DNA of 64,000 nt from NCBI GenBank assembly GCA_048498555.1, contig JBEHXT010000026.1, positions 1 to 64,000 on the forward strand, in the 5' to 3' direction. The notes below the pieces were generated by a model. It worked only from the letters and a program-made list of their open reading frames with translations. It ran no database searches and was not told the origin of the DNA. Position 1 is the first letter of the stretch, and every line of letters starts with the position of its first letter. The translations under genes and the position numbers were made by a program. The stretch is from Danxiaibacter sp048498555 (GTDB lineage: Bacteria; Bacteroidota; Bacteroidia; Chitinophagales; Chitinophagaceae). This document shows, piece after piece, positions 53,607 to 60,588 of the stretch.

Positions 53607-54083
53607 ATGATGGGGAAACTTGCAGAACCTCAAATCGAAGAGGTTTTAAAAAAACAAATATTCGGACGTATAGGTTGCCATGCGGACGACACAACCTACA
53701 TAGTACCTATAAGCTTTGCCTATGACGGCAGAAACATTTATTGCCACTCCTTACAAGGCAAAAAAATTGAGATGATGCGTAAAAATCCCAATGTATGTTT
53801 TGAAGTTGACATAATGGAAAACATGGGCAATTGGGAAAGTGTAATTTGCTGGGGCAGTTTTGAAGAAATCAATGATCCTGAACAACGAAAACATGCGGTT
53901 GAGCTTTTGTTGCACCGGCACCTGCCGATTGTATCCAGCGAAACAGTGAAGCTTACACAAAGCTGGCCGTTTTATAAAGATGGGGAAGAAGGAGAAGTAG
54001 ACGGAGTTATTTTTCGCATTTTATTACGTGAAAAGACTGGCAGGTACGAGCGTCAGAATATTAACCATTACCACAATAGCTAA
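53607..54083 (+). CDS. Pyridoxamine 5'-phosphate oxidase-fold flavin-binding protein
   Basis: This gene encodes 158 residues. The split-barrel FMN fold is recognised from IEEVLKKQIFGRIGCHADDTTYIVPISFAYDGRNIYCHSLQGKKIEMMRKNPNVCFEVD and the following ESVICWGSFEEIND. Such proteins bind FMN, F420 or haem and act in redox or stress responses; true pyridoxamine oxidase is longer. ATG triplets lie at 53607 and 53610, so the start is ambiguous by one codon. The dyad upstream suggests control by a CRP-type regulator. Confidence 0.88.
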   Translation: MMGKLAEPQIEEVLKKQIFGRIGCHADDTTYIVPISFAYDGRNIYCHSLQGKKIEMMRKNPNVCFEVDIMENMGNWESVICWGSFEEINDPEQRKHAVELLLHRHLPIVSSETVKLTQSWPFYKDGEEGEVDGVIFRILLREKTGRYERQNINHYHNS

Positions 54084-54185
54084 GAAGTACATTTTATCGT
54101 CAATCGTTAGCCGAATACAATTGTGATGCGACAATTTCGAGCCGCATGCGAATTATAAAATATGTTTCTGAGAGTGCAATGATGG

Positions 54186-54214
54186 GGGCCGCCAGGTTAC
54201 GGGTGGCCCTTTTT
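54186..54214 (+). terminator. Intrinsic terminator
   Basis: GGGCCGCC (54186-54193) pairs with GGTGGCCC (54202-54209) with one G-T pair, followed by five T residues. It lies about 100 bp after the stop codon at 54083. Confidence 0.7.
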
Positions 54215-54253
54215 GTGTTAGTCCATACAAGATTAATTATTCTTATTTCCATA

Positions 54254-54283
54254 CAAAAAAAATGACCTGGCTAACCGGCCAGG
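54254..54283 (-). terminator. Intrinsic terminator for the minus-strand gene at 54404
   Basis: CCTGGC (54266-54271) and GCCAGG (54278-54283) form a hairpin. On the minus strand it is followed by a U tract (A run 54255-54262). It is about 120 bp downstream of the stop codon. The stretch 54284-54403 has nothing else. Confidence 0.6.
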
Positions 54284-54403
54284 CCATTGGTAAAAAGCAA
54301 ATTGACATTTGCCTTATTGACATGAACATTTTCTAAAAACCGTGTTTATTTAAAAAATACAACCATCTGATGATTCAATTATTCTAACGCAAATTTGTTT
54401 TAT

Positions 54404-54754
54404 CTATTTTCCAACAATAACGATTTGCGGTGTAGTTAACTTTTTATAATTATCGCCAATAGCATAATAGCCCTTTGTTGCCGATGATTTTTTATCCCCA
54501 CCTATAACGGCCACAGGTGTCTGATTGACCTTCGATTGATTATCGCCAATAGCATAATAACCCTTGGAAACTTCGCTGGTTGTTAATGGGATTGCTTGAG
54601 TTTTTTGTTCCAGCTTACCTGCATTATTGCCAATTCCATAGTAACCTTTCTGGATTGCCTGCGGTTGCTTATTAACTTCGCTTGTGCGCTGTTGCGCTTG
54701 CGAATAACCATAACCTGCCAATAAACATATCACTGCCATTAATATCTTTTTCAT
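54404..54754 (-). CDS. Small secreted protein with three KGYYxIGxN repeats
   Basis: This gene encodes 116 residues: a signal peptide (MKKILMAVICLLAGYGYSQ), then three repeats: KGYYGIGNNAGKL, KGYYAIGDNQSKV and KGYYAIGDNYKKL, spaced 27-34 residues apart. The linkers are rich in Gln, Thr and Ser. No membrane segment or lipobox follows. I recognise no domain family; the repeat may form a small beta hairpin with a glycine turn. Function is unknown. A perfect 8-bp hairpin precedes the gene. Confidence 0.75.
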   Translation of the reverse strand: MKKILMAVICLLAGYGYSQAQQRTSEVNKQPQAIQKGYYGIGNNAGKLEQKTQAIPLTTSEVSKGYYAIGDNQSKVNQTPVAVIGGDKKSSATKGYYAIGDNYKKLTTPQIVIVGK

Positions 54755-54771
54755 AGATAGTAGCTTTAACT

Positions 54772-54790
54772 GAAGCCATACGATGGCTTC
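54772..54790 (-). promoter_or_regulatory. Hairpin in the leader of the KGYY-repeat gene
   Basis: GAAGCCAT (54772-54779) and ATGGCTTC (54783-54790) are perfect reverse complements around 3 nt, 18 bp before the start codon. It may be an operator or mRNA structure. Confidence 0.4.
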
Positions 54791-54855
54791 TTAGTGAAAC
54801 AAATTAAGTTTACCTAAATGGTAGATGTACCGTTAGAATGAATAGACAAAATACC

Positions 54856-55197
54856 TTATAGAAGATGTGCGCAGTTTAACAGATAAAGCCGCTGTTCAAC
54901 CTGAGTACTTTGACAGTTCAAAAGTACAGGCCCGTTGGATGCTTCACTTGAAGATTGAAAATGATAATTCGTTTCCCGGCCTATTCCGGCAGAAGTAGTT
55001 TTGCCGGTATTTACCTTGGCCACCAATGAGTGGCATATATACACATCCCGGTTAAGTTTGCCTTTGAAAACCTTCGAAATTTTATCCTTTGTAACACTCA
55101 ATCCACCACACTGATTACTCGCCGTTGCATCCATGCGGAATACCGCAACAAGTAAAGCGATACAAACTGATAATATGATTACAAATTTCGGTTTCAT
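54856..55197 (-). CDS. Small exported protein of unknown function
   Basis: This gene encodes 113 residues. The N-terminal 26 residues form a signal peptide (FVIILSVCIALLVAVF, cleavage near ATASNQ). The mature part has several Cys residues (NQCGG, VYICHS, LLNCQS, LLNCAHLL), a pattern that could form disulfides in the periplasm. No family is recognised. Upstream to 55477 there is only AT-rich sequence and the divergent DUF2490 gene. Confidence 0.6.
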   Translation of the reverse strand: MKPKFVIILSVCIALLVAVFRMDATASNQCGGLSVTKDKISKVFKGKLNRDVYICHSLVAKVNTGKTTSAGIGRETNYHFQSSSEASNGPVLLNCQSTQVEQRLYLLNCAHLL

Positions 55198-55477
55198 TTA
55201 CGAGGGCAAAGGTAATATCAGATCAGCCCGCGCGTGACTTATGTTTTGTTAAAAGCCAGCGATATAGAAGTCATCATATGAAAAGCAAAAATCATCAAGT
55301 TCAGATACACTGCTTTTGGGAACGCTTTAAGATATACTTTCTAATTGCTCGATTGATCTTGTCAATATAGATATTGATTTTGAATTTTGTTTTCATGAGT
55401 TTATTCCCTTTGAACTTTATTAAAGATTATCGGTTAATGTTAACAGCAACGCGCAACACAAACTTATCGTTACAACA

Positions 55478-56269
55478 ATGGCGACCAACAAAATACAGAA
55501 ACTGAAATGGCTCAGCCTTTTTTGGATGCTCTTTTTTTCGTTGCCGGGGCATACTCAAACAACTCCACAAAAAGAAATTAATCAGCAACTTCAATTCTGG
55601 ACCAGCATTAATACAGTTACACGCTTTACTGAACGCTGGGGAATGCTGGCAGACTTTCACATCAGGAGAAACAACTTTATCGCAGATCCAAGCTTCTACT
55701 TTTTAAGAGGTGCGGCCAACTATTGGATACAAGATAACATGACGGTATCTCTTGGCTACGCGCACATGTGGCTGGCACCATCTCGCAGTGACTGGCATAC
55801 CTTTTCGAACGAGGACCGCGTCTATCAACAATTCCAGGTGATATCCAAAATCAGAAGATCGGTTATACTGCAGCGGTTAAGGAACGAGTTACGCTGGCAG
55901 CAGAAAATTATTGACGACAAAAAAACAAATGAATACAGGTTTACAGACCGCATTCGTTATCTGTTTAACTATAACTATTCCTTTTTCAAAAACAGCTACT
56001 TACCGTCGTTGGTAATTGCAGATGAAATACTCATTCATTTTGGCAAAGAAGTTGTTTACAACACATTTGATCAAAACAGGCTCTTCCTGGGAATAAAACA
56101 AAATATCAGCCCCTCGCTTAGTTTTGATTTTGGTTATATGAATGTGTACCAGCAAAAATATTCAGGCTATCAATATGACATGAATCATACTATCCGCCTG
56201 TTCTTCTACTTAAATGTTGGATGGAAAAGAAATGCCACGCCTCCCGCAAGCGGAATAGGCGAAGAATAA
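55478..56269 (+). CDS. DUF2490 outer membrane protein
   Basis: This gene encodes 263 residues: a signal peptide (ends PGHTQ, residue 27), then a beta-barrel sequence typical of DUF2490 (FWTSINTVTRFTERWGMLADFHIRRNNF, YFLRGAANYWIQDNMTVSLGYAHMW, NELRWQQKII, YNTFDQNRLFLGIKQNISPSLSFDFGYMNVYQQK). The conserved Trp and Arg pattern identifies the family, which are barrel proteins of unknown function. No partner gene is adjacent. Confidence 0.88.
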   Translation: MATNKIQKLKWLSLFWMLFFSLPGHTQTTPQKEINQQLQFWTSINTVTRFTERWGMLADFHIRRNNFIADPSFYFLRGAANYWIQDNMTVSLGYAHMWLAPSRSDWHTFSNEDRVYQQFQVISKIRRSVILQRLRNELRWQQKIIDDKKTNEYRFTDRIRYLFNYNYSFFKNSYLPSLVIADEILIHFGKEVVYNTFDQNRLFLGIKQNISPSLSFDFGYMNVYQQKYSGYQYDMNHTIRLFFYLNVGWKRNATPPASGIGEE

Positions 56270-56525
56270 TCATGTCGAATCCATAATACTAAATGTATTA
56301 AATGGCTATCATCAACTCATTGCTTTGTCTTTATGCAATGATATCAGCATACATCCCGATAGAATTACCAATGCAAGCAATCACTATATCGTGTAGCCAC
56401 AATGTTTTTTTATCAGAAAATATATCTTATTTCAAATAAAAAATGATGGAGCAAATGCCCACCTCATTATACTTATGATTTAAGAAAGCATAAAATTTTA
56501 TAGAGAATTTATTCTACCGTTTTGC
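56270..56525. other. AT-rich intergenic region, nothing recognised
   Basis: No gene, repeat or hairpin stands out before the promoter at 56526. Confidence 0.4.
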
Positions 56526-56555
56526 TTGACAAAAAGCATAAGTTATTGTACTTTT
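56526..56555 (+). promoter_or_regulatory. Promoter of the second beta-helix/FN3 gene
   Basis: TTGACA starts at 56526 and TACTTTT lies at 56549-56555, with 20 nt between TTG and TA, as in the promoter at 22254-22283. Between them CATAAGTT is also shared. Transcription should start near 56561. Confidence 0.65.
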
Positions 56556-56560
56556 CGGGC

Positions 56561-56692
56561 GTCTGTGTTTTGCTAGAAACACAGGGATATATCCTCAACG
56601 TCTCAAATGCTTATAGGCTTTGTTTCACTGTTGTGTTTACTATTAGAATACACAGGCAGGCATCCTATTTTATCACATTTAAACTCTAACTT
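56561..56692 (+). promoter_or_regulatory. Conserved structured 5' leader, copy B
   Basis: The leader is about 132 nt. The hairpin at 56563-56570 and 56577-56584 (CTGTGTTT with AAACACAG) is perfect, where copy A has a G-U pair. The palindrome GGATATATCC follows at 56585-56594, then the block GTGTTTACTATTAG (56633-56646) and ATACACAGGC. The first arm can pair with ATACACAGGC as an alternative. The layout matches 22290-22420. Confidence 0.65.
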
Positions 56693-59122
56693 ATGAAAAG
56701 AATAATTACTATTCTTTGCATGGCGGTAGCTGTGTGCAATAGCTATGCAAAAACGATTATTCTAAAGCCAGACGCAGGAAGCACCAGTATATATATTAAA
56801 GACCCTACTGTTTTAGGATATGCGCCAGGTGACACGCTTCTTATTCAGCAAAACATCAGCAGCCTGTATTTAAGCGGCATCAACGGCACCGTAAAAGATA
56901 CCGTAGTAGTTACGTCACTGGCCGGCGTTGTTATTGGCGGCGCTACGAATCGCAGCGTAGAAATGGGTGGCTGTTCCTTTATAAAAATGTATGGACTGTA
57001 CATACAGGGTGACCCCAACATTATAGGATTTAAATCAAATGGTTGTACGAATCTTGCTGTAGAGAACGTATCAGTTAACACTGCTTCTGTTGGCTTTTCA
57101 ATAAAGGTCGATCCCGCAGATCAAAGCTGGGCTTATCCTAATTATGTAATGAGGGATATGTCTATCAAAAACTGCTCTGCAGAAAACACACACAATGAGG
57201 GTTTTTATATTGGCCAAACTTCTGACATGTATAACGGCTATAAAACCCCGCCAATTGTTGGTTTGAAAGTAAGGAACTGTTCCGCAACCAACACCGGATG
57301 GGATGGCTTTCAAATTACCAATGCGCAAAACTGTGATGTATCAGGTGTTAAAGTGTACAATGCAGGTAACCAAAATCAGTCCGGGCAAAGAAGCGGTATA
57401 ACTATTCAGGATGCAACCACCGGCACGTTTTCTGATTTATATGTGGATGGATCAATGGGATCAGGTTTAACCATCTTTAGTTGCGGCGCAGTTTACTATA
57501 ACAATATTGTTTTAAAGAATGTTGCTAAAATGGGCGGAAGCAATGCCGTTTATGTAGATAACAGGTATGACAGAGGCTACAACCTGGGTGCGCAGCAATT
57601 GTTTCTTACCAACCTGGTTATACAGGGTGGCGCCCCTACACCCACTGAAGCAATGTACGACCTCAACGGAACAAGTAACGGAGCTGTAGCAGCAATACCG
57701 GGCATTGTTACAAGATTGAGTTACGATCCATCACTATGGCCAAAAATTAAGGACAATGCAAAAAATCAATATGTTGGCGGTACAGAAGGCACTCCTGACA
57801 CTACAAGGCCTTCACCTCCCAAGCCTGACACCAACTCGGTCACTCCGCCGAGCCCCGCACCAACCGGCGCATTCCTGTCAATTACCCAGGACAAGGTAAC
57901 GGTTTATTATCCAGACGGGCATAGCGATGTGTACAACAGATCTGGAACAGATACAATGCCATTGACCAAACCTGCTCCTCCTAATGATCTTAAAGCGGTA
58001 GTGGCAGGCAGAAGCGTCACTCTTACATGGAGCGCTCCTGCGGTTACCGGTGGCGCCCTGATCACTTCATACAAAATTTACAGAACAACCGCAGCAAGAA
58101 GTGCAACCCCTCCTGTAGCTGTAAACAATGGGCTTAGCTACGTAGACACCAACGTTGTTGAAGGGTATACTTATTATTACAAGGTAACGGCGGTAAATTC
58201 AGTTGGTGAATCTGAGCCGACTTCCGAGGTTTCAGCAACGGTGGCAGCAGTTCCCATACCTGCAGCTCCACAAAACCTTAGTGCTACAGGCAGCGTTGGC
58301 GAAGCCAGTTTAAAATGGTCGCCACCAACCGGCAATACAGATTCAATCACAACCTACAACATCTATCGGGGCACCACCAAAGGCTTTACCGATGACCTTG
58401 TGGCTACAGTCCCTAACGGCACTACAACATACACTGACAACAACCTGGTTGCAGGTGTTTATTACTATACTGTTACTGACAGTAAAGGCAACGTACAATC
58501 ACTGAAATCGAATGAGGATTCAGCAGATGTTAGTCAGCCCGCAACAACGCCATCTGCACCTCAGAGCCTTTCCCTGGTTTCCGGCATATTGCAGGCAACG
58601 TTAACATGGTCTGCTCCGCTTAGCAACGGAAATGCTCCTATCAATAACTACAAAATCTACCGCGGTACAAGTTCCGGATCGGGCACATTACTCACAACCG
58701 TTTCCGGAAGTGTATTTACCTACAAAGACGCTAATCTTACAAGCGGACAAAAATATTACTATACAGTCACAGCAGTAAACTCAGCAGCAGAATCACCCAA
58801 GTCGAACGAGGTAAGCCTCACTGCTTCTTCGTATACATTACCAGCAGCTCCGTTGAACGTTAAAGCAGCAGCATCAAGCGCAACTGTATCATTATCATGG
58901 TCGGCTCCATCTAATACCGGCGGCACAACTATTACAGGTTATAAAATTTACAGGGGAACATCTTCTGGCCGCTATAATCCAATAACCACATTACAAGGCA
59001 ATGTATTAAACTATGTAGATGGCAACAAGGCAAATGGCACAATATACTACTACGTAATATCAGCAATAAACAGTGTGGGCGAAGGGCCATTCTCTTCCGA
59101 AGTTTCTGCAAAACCACAATAA
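56693..59122 (+). CDS. Secreted beta-helix protein with four FN3 domains, paralogue of 22421-24859
   Basis: This gene encodes 809 residues with the same layout as its paralogue: a signal peptide (MKRIITILCMAVAVCNSYA), a beta-helix at about 21-380 (GFYIGQTSDMYNGY, NTGWDGFQITNAQNCDVSG, VYVDNRYDRGYNLGAQQLF), a Pro/Thr linker and four FN3 domains from about residue 425. The two proteins are close in all domains by eye, with the linker the most divergent. The two genes are 34 kb apart, each with the same leader, so the duplication included the promoter region. This copy lies beside a SusCD pair, which suggests glycan handling at the surface. Confidence 0.9.
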   Translation: MKRIITILCMAVAVCNSYAKTIILKPDAGSTSIYIKDPTVLGYAPGDTLLIQQNISSLYLSGINGTVKDTVVVTSLAGVVIGGATNRSVEMGGCSFIKMYGLYIQGDPNIIGFKSNGCTNLAVENVSVNTASVGFSIKVDPADQSWAYPNYVMRDMSIKNCSAENTHNEGFYIGQTSDMYNGYKTPPIVGLKVRNCSATNTGWDGFQITNAQNCDVSGVKVYNAGNQNQSGQRSGITIQDATTGTFSDLYVDGSMGSGLTIFSCGAVYYNNIVLKNVAKMGGSNAVYVDNRYDRGYNLGAQQLFLTNLVIQGGAPTPTEAMYDLNGTSNGAVAAIPGIVTRLSYDPSLWPKIKDNAKNQYVGGTEGTPDTTRPSPPKPDTNSVTPPSPAPTGAFLSITQDKVTVYYPDGHSDVYNRSGTDTMPLTKPAPPNDLKAVVAGRSVTLTWSAPAVTGGALITSYKIYRTTAARSATPPVAVNNGLSYVDTNVVEGYTYYYKVTAVNSVGESEPTSEVSATVAAVPIPAAPQNLSATGSVGEASLKWSPPTGNTDSITTYNIYRGTTKGFTDDLVATVPNGTTTYTDNNLVAGVYYYTVTDSKGNVQSLKSNEDSADVSQPATTPSAPQSLSLVSGILQATLTWSAPLSNGNAPINNYKIYRGTSSGSGTLLTTVSGSVFTYKDANLTSGQKYYYTVTAVNSAAESPKSNEVSLTASSYTLPAAPLNVKAAASSATVSLSWSAPSNTGGTTITGYKIYRGTSSGRYNPITTLQGNVLNYVDGNKANGTIYYYVISAINSVGEGPFSSEVSAKPQ

Positions 59123-59155
59123 CATTGGATCTTAACCCTTACAGAGATTTGCCAG

Positions 59156-59184
59156 GCAGGTTGCGTAAAGCAACCTGCTTTTTT
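59156..59184 (+). terminator. Intrinsic terminator
   Basis: GCAGGTTGC (59156-59164) and GCAACCTGC (59170-59178) are perfect reverse complements, followed by six T residues. It resembles the terminator at 24904-24931 in position and shape, as expected from duplication. Confidence 0.88.
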
Positions 59185-59273
59185 ACTGCATGCACCAAAA
59201 GCGAAAAGCTGCCTCACTGAGACAGCCTTTCTGATTACCCCCCATGAAAGAAATTATCGAAACCGCAACACTC

Positions 59274-60575
59274 CTATTTTTCAGTCACCGGCAGCGGAAA
59301 TTTATCCCACACATCATCACCGGGCCTGTCAATCGGTAATGTGTTTAATTTATTGTAACGGCGCAGGTCTATCCACCTGTGCCCTTCATAGAATAAAGAG
59401 TATCTCTTCTGCTGCAGCATTTCATTAATCAGAGCATCCTTTGTTTGCACCCCGCTATACACAGCAAGGTTATGGCTGGTTCTTATTCTGTTGATCGCCT
59501 TCAAAGCCTCTGTAAAATTGTTTGCCTGAATATTTGCTTCAGCATATAGTAAAATCAATTCCTCATTTCGCACAATCGGCATCGGAGCGGTGCTTGAAGT
59601 ATACACCCACACATCCCGGTTGCTGCTTAAGCCGCTAAGGGATGCAGTAGTATTACGTAAAGTAGCCTTGTTGATCCTATCATCATTCGCAGCGATATCT
59701 GCAGCAAATGAAGGATGGGCCACACGCACTTCTCCGTTTTGATTCTGCGGAATGAAGGCAGGGTTTAACTGATCACCAGAGCCTGTGCCGAATACATGAT
59801 TTACACCAAGGCCAAGGTCTTTTGCTATTCCAAAAAATGATTCATTAAGATCACTTAGGGCATCATTCCATTGCTGCCTGTAAACCGCAACACGCGCGGC
59901 AATGGCTCTGTTAACCTGCAAAAGCCCTTTAGCATCGTTAAACCCGGAAAATCCTGCAAGAGGGAATGATACAGAAGCATTGCCCAGATCCGTCTTAGCT
60001 GAGTCCAGCAAAGCAGCGATTGACTTAAGCGCTTCATCATATCCTACAATAGGGCCCATGTTTTCAGGATCCGCTACTTCAATACGGATACCGTAAGTAT
60101 AAGTCAGGTTAAGATTAAGTAATAGCTGATAAGCTTTAACTGTTCTCGCAAAGCCCGCATATCCGTTTTTTTCCGAACTGCTTATCAATGATGAATTTTG
60201 TACAGCCTGGATAAGGATGTTACAATTTTTTACTACTCTGTATCTGGCGGACCATGGATTAGCTATATAAAAGTTGCTACCGCTTAAAACTGCGTTATTC
60301 GCACCCAGCAGGTCTGTAAGGTATCTTGGCTCAGATGGAGAAAATCGATAGCCTTCTCTGCCGATGGTACTAACATCGTCAAGGTAAAATGCCATATTGT
60401 TTCGCATGCCCGATTCCGTTCCGCTCACCAGGTTATTTAATTCGCTTGCGGATGCATTGTTTAAAAATTGTTCCCCTGTAGGGCTGTTAAGATTGCCATA
60501 ATCCTTTTTACAGGAAGCAAATATCACAACCACATTCAATGCTATTATCGAAAGTATATTGATCGTCGTTTTCAT
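59274..60575 (-). CDS. SusD/RagB-family surface glycan-binding lipoprotein
   Basis: This gene encodes 433 residues. The leader ends in the lipobox FASC (Cys21), which supports the start at 60575 and not the in-frame ATG at 60599 that overlaps the SusC gene. TPR-like helices follow (AKGLLQVNRAIAARVAVYRQQWNDALSDL), and the C-terminal RagB/SusD region has IVRNEELILLYAEANIQANN, ALKAINRIRTSHNLAVY and MLQQKRYSLFYEGHRWIDLRRYNKL. SusD proteins cap the SusC channel and deliver the substrate. The gene lies 13 bp after its SusC gene. The length is near the lower end for SusD proteins (about 430-650). Confidence 0.95.
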   Translation of the reverse strand: MKTTINILSIIALNVVVIFASCKKDYGNLNSPTGEQFLNNASASELNNLVSGTESGMRNNMAFYLDDVSTIGREGYRFSPSEPRYLTDLLGANNAVLSGSNFYIANPWSARYRVVKNCNILIQAVQNSSLISSSEKNGYAGFARTVKAYQLLLNLNLTYTYGIRIEVADPENMGPIVGYDEALKSIAALLDSAKTDLGNASVSFPLAGFSGFNDAKGLLQVNRAIAARVAVYRQQWNDALSDLNESFFGIAKDLGLGVNHVFGTGSGDQLNPAFIPQNQNGEVRVAHPSFAADIAANDDRINKATLRNTTASLSGLSSNRDVWVYTSSTAPMPIVRNEELILLYAEANIQANNFTEALKAINRIRTSHNLAVYSGVQTKDALINEMLQQKRYSLFYEGHRWIDLRRYNKLNTLPIDRPGDDVWDKFPLPVTEK

Positions 60576-60588
60576 TTTGGTTGATGAT

